From Anaerolineae bacterium (GTDB lineage: Bacteria; Chloroflexota; Anaerolineae; Aggregatilineales; J027), in the NCBI GenBank assembly GCA_008933735.1, contig WBUL01000002.1:273937-337936 (forward strand): a DNA stretch of 64,000 bases, in the 5' to 3' direction. The notes under the pieces are model-generated. The model was not told where the DNA came from. It did not search any database and was given only the letters and a program-made list of their open reading frames with translations. Both the position numbers and the translations under genes were made by a program. Of this stretch, positions 53,641 through 62,804 are shown one piece after another; the first letter of the stretch is position 1, and each line of letters starts with the position of its first letter.

Positions 53641-55035
53641 ATGCTGCTCAGATACTTCTACGATAAAAAACTGGCACAGGCGTCCTACCTGGTTGGCTGT
53701 GCGGCCGCTGGTGAAGCGCTGGTCGTTGATCCTTCCCGCAAGATTGAGCCGTACCTGAATGCTGCTGAAGAAGAAGGACTGCGAATCACCCATGTGACCG
53801 AAACGCATATTCACGCCGACTATGTGAGCGGCAGTCGCGCCCTGGCTACTTTCACAGGCGCACGATTATATTTAAGCGATATGGGCGATCCCGACTGGAA
53901 ATACCAGTATTCCACCACAAACACGACCCTGATACGTAACGGCGACATGTGGATGGTGGGCAACGTGAAGGTGGAGGTCATTCACACACCCGGCCATACC
54001 CCAGAACATCTGGTCTTCATGATCACCGATACGGCAGGAGCCAGTAAGCCAATGGGAATTTTCACCGGGGATTTTATTTTTGTCGGTGATGTGGGGCGAC
54101 CCGATCTGTTGGAAGCAGCAGCAGGCATCGCCGATACCAAAGTCAAAGGGGCACGGCAGCAGTTCCAGAGTCTGCAAAAATTCAAGCATTTGCCAGATTA
54201 CCTGCAAATCTGGCCGGGGCATGGAGCAGGAAGCGCCTGTGGTAAAGCACTGGGCGCGATTCCCTCGACCACCTTGGGGTACGAGAAACTGTTTAACCCC
54301 GCCTTCCAATTTGAGGACGAGGAACCCTTTGTGGACTGGCTGCTGGACGGTCAGCCAGAACCACCGCGTTACTTTGCTCAGATGAAAAAGGTCAATAAAT
54401 TCGGCCCCTCCCTGGAAGAGACCCAACCACAGCATTTAGATGAAACCACCCTGGAAGACATTCTGCGTGAGGGGGAACTCGTGGTAGACATGCGGACACA
54501 AAACGATTTTGCCCAGGCGCATCGTCTTGGCACGATCAGCATCCCCGCCAGCAGCGACAGATTCAATACCTACGTGGGATGGTTTGTGGATTACGATGCG
54601 CCCTTCTATTTCATTGCGGAGTCCGAAAAGGACGTACCGCGTATCTTAGAAGGGCTGTGGGCGATTGGCGTTGATAATATTCCGGGATATTTTACGGGTG
54701 AAGCAGTCATGAGACAGGCAGAATCCATGCCGACCATCACTGCGGATGAACTGGCGGCCTATGTTCAGCAAAACGGACTGCTGATCTTAGATGTTCGGAA
54801 CAAATCCGAGTACCAGGAAGAGCATCTCATCGGTGCAAAACATATCCCAATGGGATTTTTGCCTCAGTACCTTGATGAGCTCCCCAAAGACCGCCTGATT
54901 GCGACCCACTGCGCCAGCGGATACCGTTCACAGGTTGCAGCCAGCCTGCTGCGCCGTTACGGGTATCAAAACGTCGTCAATGTCAGTGATGGGATCGATA
55001 CGCTGGCAAAAGTGCTGCCAACAGAGAAAAGGTAA
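53641..55035 (+). CDS. Persulfide-dioxygenase-like MBL protein with two rhodanese domains
   Basis: 464 residues from ATG 53641 with GGAG six bases before. The metallo-beta-lactamase domain (about 1-250) has the THIHADYVSG iron-ligand motif at 55-64 and the HTPGHTPEHLVF and GDFIFVGDVGRPDL motifs of ETHE1-like enzymes, which oxidise glutathione persulfide to sulfite. Two rhodanese domains follow. The first (about 275-360, LVVDMRTQNDFAQAHRLG) has no active-site Cys; the second has C424 in THCASGYRSQ and should be active in sulfur transfer. The dead-plus-live pair in this order is common in the family. It likely works in sulfide detoxification. Confidence 0.9.
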   Translation: MLLRYFYDKKLAQASYLVGCAAAGEALVVDPSRKIEPYLNAAEEEGLRITHVTETHIHADYVSGSRALATFTGARLYLSDMGDPDWKYQYSTTNTTLIRNGDMWMVGNVKVEVIHTPGHTPEHLVFMITDTAGASKPMGIFTGDFIFVGDVGRPDLLEAAAGIADTKVKGARQQFQSLQKFKHLPDYLQIWPGHGAGSACGKALGAIPSTTLGYEKLFNPAFQFEDEEPFVDWLLDGQPEPPRYFAQMKKVNKFGPSLEETQPQHLDETTLEDILREGELVVDMRTQNDFAQAHRLGTISIPASSDRFNTYVGWFVDYDAPFYFIAESEKDVPRILEGLWAIGVDNIPGYFTGEAVMRQAESMPTITADELAAYVQQNGLLILDVRNKSEYQEEHLIGAKHIPMGFLPQYLDELPKDRLIATHCASGYRSQVAASLLRRYGYQNVVNVSDGIDTLAKVLPTEKR

Positions 55036-55060
55036 ATCTTTATCTTAGGGAGAAAGCAAC

Positions 55061-55516
55061 ATGGAAGTGACGGATTTTTCCGACATTCAGGAGGAGTTTC
55101 TTCACCGCGTTCATAGCGTCGTCTGGTGCACGATGGCTACGCTGGATACCCGCAACCGCCCGCGTTCACGGATTTTGCACCCCATCTGGGAAGGAACAAC
55201 AGGTTGGATCACGACACGCCGCCACTCACATAAGGCGAAACACCTTGCCCACAGCCCATATGTATCATTGGCCTACACCGCCGATCTCGCCAAACCCGTC
55301 TATGTTGACTGCGTTGCCGAATGGGTGGACGATCTAGATGAGAAAAAACGACTCTGGGATTTGCTGCTCACGACGCCCCCGCCTCTGGGATTCGACCCGG
55401 CTCCAATATACAAAAGTGTTGATGACCCCGGCTTTGGTCTGCTGAAGCTCACCCCCTGGCGGATTGAAGTCACCAACTTCCCGGCCGGCCCTCACCTGGT
55501 CTGGCATCCGAAATAA
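55061..55516 (+). CDS. Pyridoxamine 5'-phosphate oxidase-fold protein
   Basis: 151 residues. The split-barrel flavin-binding fold is seen in VVWCTMATLDTRNRPRSRILHPIW, WITTRRHSHKAKHLAHSPYVSLAY and LTPWRIEVTNFP. These proteins bind FMN or F420 and may reduce or bind small molecules; the substrate cannot be read. It follows the MBL-rhodanese gene by 25 bases and probably shares its transcript. The stop lies before a hairpin at 55521. Confidence 0.82.
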   Translation: MEVTDFSDIQEEFLHRVHSVVWCTMATLDTRNRPRSRILHPIWEGTTGWITTRRHSHKAKHLAHSPYVSLAYTADLAKPVYVDCVAEWVDDLDEKKRLWDLLLTTPPPLGFDPAPIYKSVDDPGFGLLKLTPWRIEVTNFPAGPHLVWHPK

Positions 55517-55520
55517 CTCT

Positions 55521-55546
55521 GCTGCCCGGAGGAAACTTCGGGCAGC
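55521..55546. terminator. Hairpin between convergent genes
   Basis: GCTGCCCG (55521-55528) and CGGGCAGC (55539-55546) form a perfect 8-bp stem with a ten-base loop. No T-run follows on either side, so if it terminates transcription it does so weakly or through Rho. Confidence 0.4.
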
Positions 55547-55557
55547 AAAAGCACAGG

Positions 55558-56796
55558 CTAACCCTGAAAAATGAGTTTTGGAATATCCTTGAGCTTTGGC
55601 ACGCTGCCACGCAGCAGCGTATTCACACGGAACAAACGGGTTGCCATCCACATCACCACCACAATAGCGATGACCATCAGAGCCATACTTGCTATTAATT
55701 CGCCAGTTGGCACGCTGGTCAGTGAACTACGCATTATCATCGTGAGCGGCGCAGTAAACGGGATCAAACTGAGGACAACTGCCAGTGTGCTGTTCGGGTC
55801 TTCAGTGATTGCGGTGATAAAGAAAAACGGGACGACAGATGGGAGAGTCACGATGCTGCTGTAGGAAGACCCTTCACGGGTGGTGTTTATGATCGACGCA
55901 ATGGCCGCGAAAAACCCTCCCGTCAAACCGAAACCCAGAAAGAAATACACCACCGCCAGCACCACTGCCGAAGGTTTAATTTCCAGCGAACTGAAGTCCA
56001 CAAACTGCACAGAAAGCTGGTTGGCAATGAACACCATTACTGCCATCCACAATCCGATCTGAAATAATCCGGTGAGCGCCATAGCTAACAGTTTCCCGAC
56101 CAGAAGGGCCAGCGGCCTGACCGAAGTCAGAATGATCTCGATGGTCATGCTTTCTTTTTCTTCGACCACACTTTGCATGAGATAACCGCTTGCCCCAAAG
56201 GTCGCAACCATCAGCACCAGCGAAAATGCATACACTAACCAGAAATCCTGCTGCGAATCCCCAGTACGGACTTCCCCCTGAGTAATACGTGTCTCGATAA
56301 TATCAGTCGTTGGCACCCGCAGACGTGCAATCACGTAGGGGTCAGTATCATCTGCAATCGAATACAGCAAAAATGCATCCATGATATTGCTGTCAACCGC
56401 AGTCACATTAAACGACTCTAACCACATGCTGACCCGTCCCGATTCAAAGTAGTCTTCTTCGATAACGTACAGGCGGTTAATTTCGTCATTCTCTATGGCA
56501 GCTTCTCCACTGGAAAAGTCGTCATAGCGAGTCACAAACTGGCTGAACGGGGACTCAGGATCTGGTGAGGGGAAACTACCCGTTAAGTCCACATACCCAA
56601 CACGCTTTTCGCCTTCAAACTCGGCCTGGATCGTTTCTTCGGCTTCCTTATTTTCTTCAGTGAGATTGTCGTAGATGGTGTAGCCGCCATAGGCCAGCAG
56701 GGCAATCAACGGGATGCCAAAGGTGCTGAACAAATAAGCTTTACGTCGAAACTGATTACGCACTTCCTGCCAGAACACAAGCTGCCAGTTTTTCAT
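55558..56796 (-). CDS. ABC-2 type permease (NatB-like)
   Basis: 412 residues. The first helix (KAYLFSTFGIPLIALLAYGG) is followed by a large extracytoplasmic loop of about 150 residues, then five helices near the C-terminus, a typical NatB/ABC2_membrane_3 layout with EKESMTIEIILTSVRPLALLVGKL at the gate. It follows a related permease with one base between them, and the ATPase gene lies upstream. These three form a complete exporter of ions, peptides or antimicrobials; substrate unknown. The two permeases may form a heterodimer. Confidence 0.88.
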   Translation of the reverse strand: MKNWQLVFWQEVRNQFRRKAYLFSTFGIPLIALLAYGGYTIYDNLTEENKEAEETIQAEFEGEKRVGYVDLTGSFPSPDPESPFSQFVTRYDDFSSGEAAIENDEINRLYVIEEDYFESGRVSMWLESFNVTAVDSNIMDAFLLYSIADDTDPYVIARLRVPTTDIIETRITQGEVRTGDSQQDFWLVYAFSLVLMVATFGASGYLMQSVVEEKESMTIEIILTSVRPLALLVGKLLAMALTGLFQIGLWMAVMVFIANQLSVQFVDFSSLEIKPSAVVLAVVYFFLGFGLTGGFFAAIASIINTTREGSSYSSIVTLPSVVPFFFITAITEDPNSTLAVVLSLIPFTAPLTMIMRSSLTSVPTGELIASMALMVIAIVVVMWMATRLFRVNTLLRGSVPKLKDIPKLIFQG

Positions 56797-56797
56797 G

Positions 56798-58006
56798 TTA
56801 TCTCCCCCCCAGCAAAACCCGGCGAAGCTGCTTCAGGCCCAACCGCTGCCCATACATTAACATTCCTGCGTGGAATATCTTCACAGATGCCCATAAAACC
56901 ACCCCAATCGAAACCACAAGAATGACCAAACTGGCAATCACCTGCTCAGTGCTAGCTTCTCCAAGCCCAATCAGAAAAAGATTGGTCACAGGCGAGGTAA
57001 ATGGGAACAGGCTGAAAAAGGTTGCAACCGCCCCCCCAGGTGAGTTAATAAATGCCGCAATAAACCATGATGGCGATATCATAATCAGGATAAAGATGCT
57101 GGCAAACTGACGGGCTTCTTGCTCTGCGGTAACAGACGCTCCTACACCGACCATGATTCCGGCAAACAGTAAAAAACTGAGCAAAAAGTAGGCGACCATC
57201 AAGACCACTTCCAACGGTTTGAAATTCATCTCTCTGATGAAATCGAGGCGGTCAGTGACAATCGCAATAATGATTCCAGCAGCTAACCAGACGATCACCT
57301 GTGTCAGCGCCAGTGCCCCTAATCCAATCACTTTCCCGACCAGCAGTTGACCAGGACGAATACTGGTAATCAGGATTTCCATGACGCGGTTTTCTTTTTC
57401 CTCAACCACCCCACTCATCAAAAATTGTGAGGTCGTCAGGACAGTAAAAATGAACAGCACCGCGAAGATAATCGGCAGGATAAAACGCCCAACCAGAGCT
57501 TCTTCATTCATGGGTTCATCTTCGCCCAGAATATGCATCTTCGTATTTGCAGGGTTACGCAGGCGTTCCACAGGGACATCTGGCGGAGCAAGCGAGGACA
57601 CCCCCAACCGCAGAAAGTCATCTATTTCGTCCTGCATCACAAATGGGATCCCCTTTTTAGCGAAGTAACTCACCCGCCCCGTTTGCAGGTAATCTTCTGG
57701 CACGACGATATATGCGTCCAGATCGCCCTTTTCAAACGCGGCACGGGCTGCTTCCTCGCTCTCGTAGGGAATAAAGCGGTCAAAGTCGGGGTTGGTCACA
57801 CTCTCCAGAAAACCTACCTCGTCCACATAGCCAATCCGGTTATACTCGTCCAGCTTATCCTCGCTGGCGCTGTCTTCTGCGAGCATAATCACCAGATACA
57901 TCCCGCTCATAATCAGCAAGGGCAGGACAAATGCCGTAAAAATGAACGATTTTCTCAGCAGGTTATACAGGTATTCGCGCTGGATCACGAGCCATAATTT
58001 GTTCAT
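56798..58006 (-). CDS. ABC-2 type permease (NatB-like)
   Basis: 402 residues. Same layout as its downstream partner: an N-terminal helix (FIFTAFVLPLLIMSGMYLVI), an external loop of about 130 residues, and five to six C-terminal helices including VLTTSQFLMSGVVEEKENRVM and RPGQLLVGKVIGLGAL. The start ATG overlaps the ATPase gene's stop by four bases. It shares the EEKENRVMEILITS and RPGQL motifs with the second permease, so they are paralogues. Confidence 0.88.
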   Translation of the reverse strand: MNKLWLVIQREYLYNLLRKSFIFTAFVLPLLIMSGMYLVIMLAEDSASEDKLDEYNRIGYVDEVGFLESVTNPDFDRFIPYESEEAARAAFEKGDLDAYIVVPEDYLQTGRVSYFAKKGIPFVMQDEIDDFLRLGVSSLAPPDVPVERLRNPANTKMHILGEDEPMNEEALVGRFILPIIFAVLFIFTVLTTSQFLMSGVVEEKENRVMEILITSIRPGQLLVGKVIGLGALALTQVIVWLAAGIIIAIVTDRLDFIREMNFKPLEVVLMVAYFLLSFLLFAGIMVGVGASVTAEQEARQFASIFILIMISPSWFIAAFINSPGGAVATFFSLFPFTSPVTNLFLIGLGEASTEQVIASLVILVVSIGVVLWASVKIFHAGMLMYGQRLGLKQLRRVLLGGR

Positions 58007-58932
58007 AGAGGCACCTTTTCTGTCTCAAGACTGCCGCCTCCAGCTACGCGGATAAAAATTTCCTCCAGACTGGGAATAGCCAGTTCAAAATGACGCAGGA
58101 TGTAGTCCCCATCGGCGATAGCACGCAGCAGATGATCCGGTGTGGCCTCCGGTGCCAGATGCAGCGTGACATCGCCATTTTTGATGTGTTCAACCCGGAC
58201 TACTCCCGGCAGCAAATCCCAATTTCCACTGCCAGAAACAGTCACAGCGTTTTCTGCATACTGCTCCCGCACCTCCTGAATCGATCCATACAAGACGCGC
58301 CGCCCTTCAGAAATCATCAACATCCTATCGCCCATTTCCTGAAGCTGGTGCATATGATGTGTGGACATAACAACAGCACTGCCTTCCAGCTTCATTTGAT
58401 AAAGCAGATCCTTCAACACCTGAGTATTGACCGGGTCAAGGCCGCTGAAAGGTTCGTCAATGATGATCAGTTCCGGGTGATGCAGCACGGTTGCGATGAA
58501 CTGGACTTTCTGCGCCATTCCTTTGCTCAGGGCGGTCATTTTGCTTTTTTTATATTCGCCCAATTCAAGGCGGTCTAAAAGCTCGGCAGCTCTGCGAGAA
58601 GCATCCTGCTTGGACATGCCCTTCAACTGCCCCAGATACGCCAGTAGTTGTACCAGCGGCACATTTTTATAAAGACCTCTTTCTTCTGGTAAATAGCCGA
58701 TCCTGTCCTTTATCTCCTCGGTAATCGGCCCACCCAGCACCGCCACTCTGCCAGAATCGGGGCGGATAATATCCAGAATCATACGAATCGTGGTGGATTT
58801 GCCTGCCCCGTTGGGGCCAATCATGGCAAAAATTTCCCCGTATTCCACCTCGAAACTCAAATGATCCACTGCAAGGTGGTCGCCATAACTCTTTGTGAGT
58901 TGTTCTGCAATGATGGCCTGTTTAGTCTTCAT
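58003..58932 (-). CDS. ABC transporter ATPase
   Basis: 309 residues. Walker A GPNGAGKST, ABC signature ALSKGMAQKVQFI, Walker B LIIIDEPFSGLDPVN, and the H-loop in STHHMHQ are all complete. A C-terminal extension of about 90 residues holds a regulatory domain as in NatA-type ATPases. With two permeases it forms an ABC-2 exporter. The ATG at 58932 is 159 bases from the divergent GH57 gene. Confidence 0.93.
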   Translation of the reverse strand: MKTKQAIIAEQLTKSYGDHLAVDHLSFEVEYGEIFAMIGPNGAGKSTTIRMILDIIRPDSGRVAVLGGPITEEIKDRIGYLPEERGLYKNVPLVQLLAYLGQLKGMSKQDASRRAAELLDRLELGEYKKSKMTALSKGMAQKVQFIATVLHHPELIIIDEPFSGLDPVNTQVLKDLLYQMKLEGSAVVMSTHHMHQLQEMGDRMLMISEGRRVLYGSIQEVREQYAENAVTVSGSGNWDLLPGVVRVEHIKNGDVTLHLAPEATPDHLLRAIADGDYILRHFELAIPSLEEIFIRVAGGGSLETEKVPL

Positions 58933-59091
58933 TTTTTTCCCTTATACAGACACGACAAAGCCTATTAAGAGGCATCCCTATTGTAACCCTGCTTTTCAAG
59001 CCTGTTATTTCCCAATTTTTAGGAGAAACCTTCCTGTGCCTGTTAAACTACATCAAAACTTTTTTCTGAAAGCCAATCTAAGGAGCAAATT

Positions 59092-60957
59092 ATGTCCCCA
59101 CTTGGTGCATTTACGTTTGTCCTCCACAGCCATCTGCCCTATGCACGCCTGGCGGGACGGTGGCCTCATGGCGAGGAATGGATTCACGAGGCCGCCAGCG
59201 AAACCTATATCCCCTTACTCAATGCATTGTACGAACTGCGGGCGGAAGGGGTTGCATTCAAACTCACCATAGGAATTACTCCGGTGCTGGCCGAACAGCT
59301 TGCCGACGCCGATGTCAAAGACCATCTGGATGAATATTTGGATGACAAGATCGCCCGTGCCAAAAAAGACATTTTGCGTTTCCGTGGGGATTTATGGGAA
59401 GAAGAACTGGCAAAGCTGAAATCTGAGGTCACGCCGCGAGAAGAAGCCGAAGAGGGCGATCTCCCTCCGGTAGATCGTGCAGCCGTTGAAGCGGCGCTCC
59501 TGGAATCTGATGCAAAACTGGATGAGGCAAAAGAAGCGCCAGAAAAACCCTGGTGGGTTGGGCATAAACACCTGGAAAGTCTGGCCGTATTTTATAAAGA
59601 ATATTATGAGAACATCAAGGACTCGTTTGACCGCAAGTATAACCGGGACATCGTTGGCGCATTCAAAACATTACAGGACGAAGGGTACATTGAAATCATC
59701 ACCTGTGCGGCGACACACGGTTATCTACCTCTCCTCGGCACTGACAGCGCCATTCGGGGACAGTTAAAAACCGGCATTGCCAGCTACCAGCGGCTGTTCG
59801 GACGCGCCCCCCATTCAATCTGGCTGCCGGAATGTGCCTACCGCCCCGCCTACCGGGTGGGAAAAAGCAAAATCCGTCCTGGCATAGAGTATTTTCTGAA
59901 TGAGGTCGGGATCAAACTGTTTTTCAGCGAAACCCATCTGATTACAGGCGGGGCGCCTGTTGGCAAAGCCGCCGGGGAAGCTATCGGACCCTATGGCGAA
60001 ATTAAACGCCGTTATATGATTCCAATGGCGTCCGCCCCGCGTCCGAAGTCAGAAACCACCACTTTTAAAGCCTACTACGTCAGCGACACCACCAGGGGAC
60101 TGAAAGCTGAAGATCACAGCGGCGTTTCCATCATTGGTCGCAATGACGAAACCGGACAGCGCGTATGGAGTGCCCAGATGGGCTATCCCGGCGACTTTGA
60201 CTATCGTGAATTTCACCGCAAAGACGGCGAGTCAGGTCTGCAATACTGGCGCGTGACGGGCAATAGCGTTGATTTAGGATATAAAGATTTCTATCATCCG
60301 GATTGGGCCGAAAATAAAGCCCGGATTCACGCTGAAGATTTTGTTGCGCTGGTCGAACGTATACATGAAGCACGTTATAAATATGGTCTGGACTATGGCC
60401 TGATTTCCTCAAACTATGATACGGAGTTGTTTGGTCACTGGTGGTTTGAAGGCGTCGATTGGATGAAACAGGTCTTAAAAGGTCTGGCCGCCAGCGCTAA
60501 AGTCGATCTTGTGACCGCCCGTGAATATCTCGCCGCGCATCCACCGGAAGAAGTCCTGCACGTGCCGGAGGGCAGTTGGGGGTCAGGCGGCACCCATTTC
60601 ACGTGGGATAATGTTGAAACGCACTGGATGTGGCAGCCGCTCATCGAAGCGGAACACCGGATGGAAAACCTCGCTAACCGTCACGCCGATCAATATGATG
60701 CCTTAAACTGGCGCGGCGTACTGAATCAGACAGCACGGGAACTCCTGCTGGCAGAAAGTTCAGATTGGCCCTTCCTGGTCACCACCGGACAAGCCAAAAA
60801 TTACTCGATCCAACGTTTTGAACAGCACCTTGACCGTTTTAACCAGCTTGCCAGCAGCCTTGAATCGGGTACGCCCGATGAAATGCTGGCAGCCCAACTC
60901 TGGGAAAAAGACCGTCTGTTTGAGGATATTGATTTTCGCTGGTGGTGCGGCCCGTAA
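59092..60957 (+). CDS. GH57 1,4-alpha-glucan branching enzyme
   Basis: 621 residues. The GH57/DUF1957 fold starts MSPLGAFTFVLHSHLPYARLAG. The catalytic Glu is E247 (IWLPECAYRP) and the Asp is in SNYDTELFGHWWFEG near residue 433. A charged insert at about 100-155 is longer than in the 520-residue bacterial members. It makes alpha-1,6 branches in glycogen. AAGGAG lies six bases before the ATG. A weak TTGTAA-16-TGTTAT promoter-like pair sits at 58981-59008. Glycogen synthase is 5.5 kb away on the other strand. Confidence 0.92.
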   Translation: MSPLGAFTFVLHSHLPYARLAGRWPHGEEWIHEAASETYIPLLNALYELRAEGVAFKLTIGITPVLAEQLADADVKDHLDEYLDDKIARAKKDILRFRGDLWEEELAKLKSEVTPREEAEEGDLPPVDRAAVEAALLESDAKLDEAKEAPEKPWWVGHKHLESLAVFYKEYYENIKDSFDRKYNRDIVGAFKTLQDEGYIEIITCAATHGYLPLLGTDSAIRGQLKTGIASYQRLFGRAPHSIWLPECAYRPAYRVGKSKIRPGIEYFLNEVGIKLFFSETHLITGGAPVGKAAGEAIGPYGEIKRRYMIPMASAPRPKSETTTFKAYYVSDTTRGLKAEDHSGVSIIGRNDETGQRVWSAQMGYPGDFDYREFHRKDGESGLQYWRVTGNSVDLGYKDFYHPDWAENKARIHAEDFVALVERIHEARYKYGLDYGLISSNYDTELFGHWWFEGVDWMKQVLKGLAASAKVDLVTAREYLAAHPPEEVLHVPEGSWGSGGTHFTWDNVETHWMWQPLIEAEHRMENLANRHADQYDALNWRGVLNQTARELLLAESSDWPFLVTTGQAKNYSIQRFEQHLDRFNQLASSLESGTPDEMLAAQLWEKDRLFEDIDFRWWCGP

Positions 60958-60965
60958 TAGAAGTG

Positions 60966-60986
60966 GGGCGGATCATGTGTCCGCCC
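60966..60986 (+). terminator. Hairpin after the branching enzyme gene
   Basis: GGGCGGA and TCCGCCC (60966-60972, 60980-60986) with a seven-base loop. The tail GCTTTAAA is only weakly T-rich. Confidence 0.45.
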
Positions 60987-61066
60987 AGCTTTAAAGATAT
61001 TTAACCTGTTCGCTGCCGTTTTTCAGTCCTATAATTCCCCTCCTGCTTACAGAAGGCCATTTTTGT

Positions 61067-61936
61067 ATGTCTGGTTTAGCATTAGGGCTGGTGCTCACCT
61101 CGGCTTTTCTCCATGCCACCTGGAATCTGGCGGCAAAAAAGGTCGGCGGTGGGTTAGCGTTTGTGTTTCTACTCAATCTGTGTTCCAACTTTATCTATGC
61201 CCCTGTCGCGCTAGCCGTCTTTTTCACCCAGGACGCACACATCCCCAAAGAAGGTATCGTTTTTATTGTAGGGAATGCCATCGTTCACATTTTTTACTTT
61301 CTGCTGCTGTCCTATGGCTATCGCATTGGGGACTTATCGCTGGTCTATCCTCTGGCACGCGGCACGGGCCCCATGTTTTCCACTCTGGTGGCAGTCATAT
61401 TGCTGGGCGAACGCCCTACACCTCTGGCGATCATAGGAATTGTTGCCATCGGCATCGGTGTCGTCATTTTTAGTGGTGGGTTACGCATCTTTCGCAGCAA
61501 GGACTCCCATGGGGCAGTAACATTTGCCCTGCTCACTGGATTAATCATTTCGGCATACACTATCTGGGATAAGATCGCCGTCGGGGTCCTGGATATTCAT
61601 CCCCTTCTCTATGATTGGTCAGGGGGCATGGTGCGTTCTGGACTGCTCATCATGGTGATCAATTTCAGCAGCATAAGCTGGGCCGATGTGAAAAAAGAAT
61701 GGCAGCTCCACTATCAGGAGGCCCTCATTGTTGGGATTCTCAGCCCGCTGGCGTATATTCTGGTGCTGGCGGCTTTAACGTTTAGCCCGGTCAGCTACAT
61801 CGCGCCTGCCCGCGAAATCAGCATTTTGATTGGCGCGGTGATGGGAGCACGCCTGCTGGCGGAGGGAGAGGTTCCCCGTCGTTTATTTGCTGCCAGCGTC
61901 ATGGTATGCGGGCTGGTCGCGCTGGCTCTTGGCTGA
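61067..61936 (+). CDS. EamA-family (DMT) transporter
   Basis: 289 residues with ten hydrophobic segments in two EamA repeats. The first starts MSGLALGLVLTSAFLHATWN, the pattern typical of this family. The second repeat includes ISAYTIWDKIAVGVLD. It differs from the EamA protein at 28658 in sequence and is not adjacent to a partner; a small-molecule exporter is likely. A stable hairpin follows the gene. Confidence 0.88.
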   Translation: MSGLALGLVLTSAFLHATWNLAAKKVGGGLAFVFLLNLCSNFIYAPVALAVFFTQDAHIPKEGIVFIVGNAIVHIFYFLLLSYGYRIGDLSLVYPLARGTGPMFSTLVAVILLGERPTPLAIIGIVAIGIGVVIFSGGLRIFRSKDSHGAVTFALLTGLIISAYTIWDKIAVGVLDIHPLLYDWSGGMVRSGLLIMVINFSSISWADVKKEWQLHYQEALIVGILSPLAYILVLAALTFSPVSYIAPAREISILIGAVMGARLLAEGEVPRRLFAASVMVCGLVALALG

Positions 61937-61962
61937 ATTGGTTTTATGGACAAATTCTGTAT

Positions 61963-61980
61963 CTCACAGTACGCTGTGAG
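61963..61980. other. Perfect inverted repeat CTCACAG-TACG-CTGTGAG
   Basis: A 7-bp stem with a TACG loop (61963-61980) lies 27 bases after the EamA stop. It has no T-run, so it might be a weak terminator or an operator for the downstream methyltransferase, whose start is 45 bases away. Confidence 0.4.
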
Positions 61981-62024
61981 CGTAATCAATTAAGAACCCA
62001 AGTCCTGTACGTGAGACAACCCCT

Positions 62025-62804
62025 ATGACTGACATCAAAAAGCAGGTTCAGCAAACTTTTGGCACCCACGCAGAAAATTATGTGACCAGCCCTACCCATG
62101 CACGCGGAAAATCGCTCAGCCAGCTTTTAAAAGCGATTCCTCGTCAGCCTGGATGGAAAACCCTGGATATGGCGACAGGGGGCGGGCATACAGCGCTGGC
62201 CTGTGCGGAAGAAGGTGCGGCGGTCATAGCCAGCGATCTGACCTTAAAAATGCTGCAAACCGCCCGCCAGTTTATCCGCAAACAAAATCAGAAGGTGTTT
62301 TTTGTGCAGCATGATGCCGAGGCAGTACCGTTTCCGGCAGACCATTTTGATCTGGTAACATGCCGCATCGCGCCGCATCATTTCCCCGATGTCCCCCGAT
62401 TCGTGCATGAGGCTGCGCGGGTTCTCAAACCAGGTGGGTGGCTGGGGATTGTCGATATTATTTCGCCGGACAAGAAAAAAGCAGCGGACTACTGCAACGC
62501 ATTTGAAAAATTACGCGATCCTTCCCATGTATGGGCGTTTCGGCTGAGGGATTGGCGTGCGTTTTTCGAGGAGGCAGGACTAGAAATGACCCACACCGAG
62601 GCAGCAGCTTCTGACCAGCAGCTTGGGGTCTGGGCGGCGCGTGTTGGCTGCGATAATGTCACAATCCACCGATTGAGAGCGATGCTTCTGCAAGCGCCAC
62701 AGGTCATCAAAGACTGGTATAACGTCAAAACGAGCGAGAACACCCTTGCGGACATTCCCTTTTCGATCCAACAGGCGGTGATGATCGCCCGAAAACGGGA
62801 CTAG
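62025..62804 (+). CDS. Class I SAM-dependent methyltransferase
   Basis: 259 residues. Motif I is LDMATGGGHTALACAEEGA, with motif II near DLVTCRIAPHHFPD and motif III near VLKPGGWLGIVDI. The N-terminus (VQQTFGTHAENYVTSPTHARG) is like UbiE/COQ5-type and other small-molecule methyltransferases. No quinone or tetrapyrrole genes are near, so the acceptor is unknown. The stop overlaps that of the convergent FHA gene by four bases. No strong ribosome site is seen before the ATG. Confidence 0.87.
   Translation: MTDIKKQVQQTFGTHAENYVTSPTHARGKSLSQLLKAIPRQPGWKTLDMATGGGHTALACAEEGAAVIASDLTLKMLQTARQFIRKQNQKVFFVQHDAEAVPFPADHFDLVTCRIAPHHFPDVPRFVHEAARVLKPGGWLGIVDIISPDKKKAADYCNAFEKLRDPSHVWAFRLRDWRAFFEEAGLEMTHTEAAASDQQLGVWAARVGCDNVTIHRLRAMLLQAPQVIKDWYNVKTSENTLADIPFSIQQAVMIARKRD

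Noticed and set aside
491..55546. Shared AACTTCGGG sequence in hairpins at 516-524 and 55534-55542
   Set aside because: Nine bases in two unrelated hairpins with different stems and loops; likely chance.
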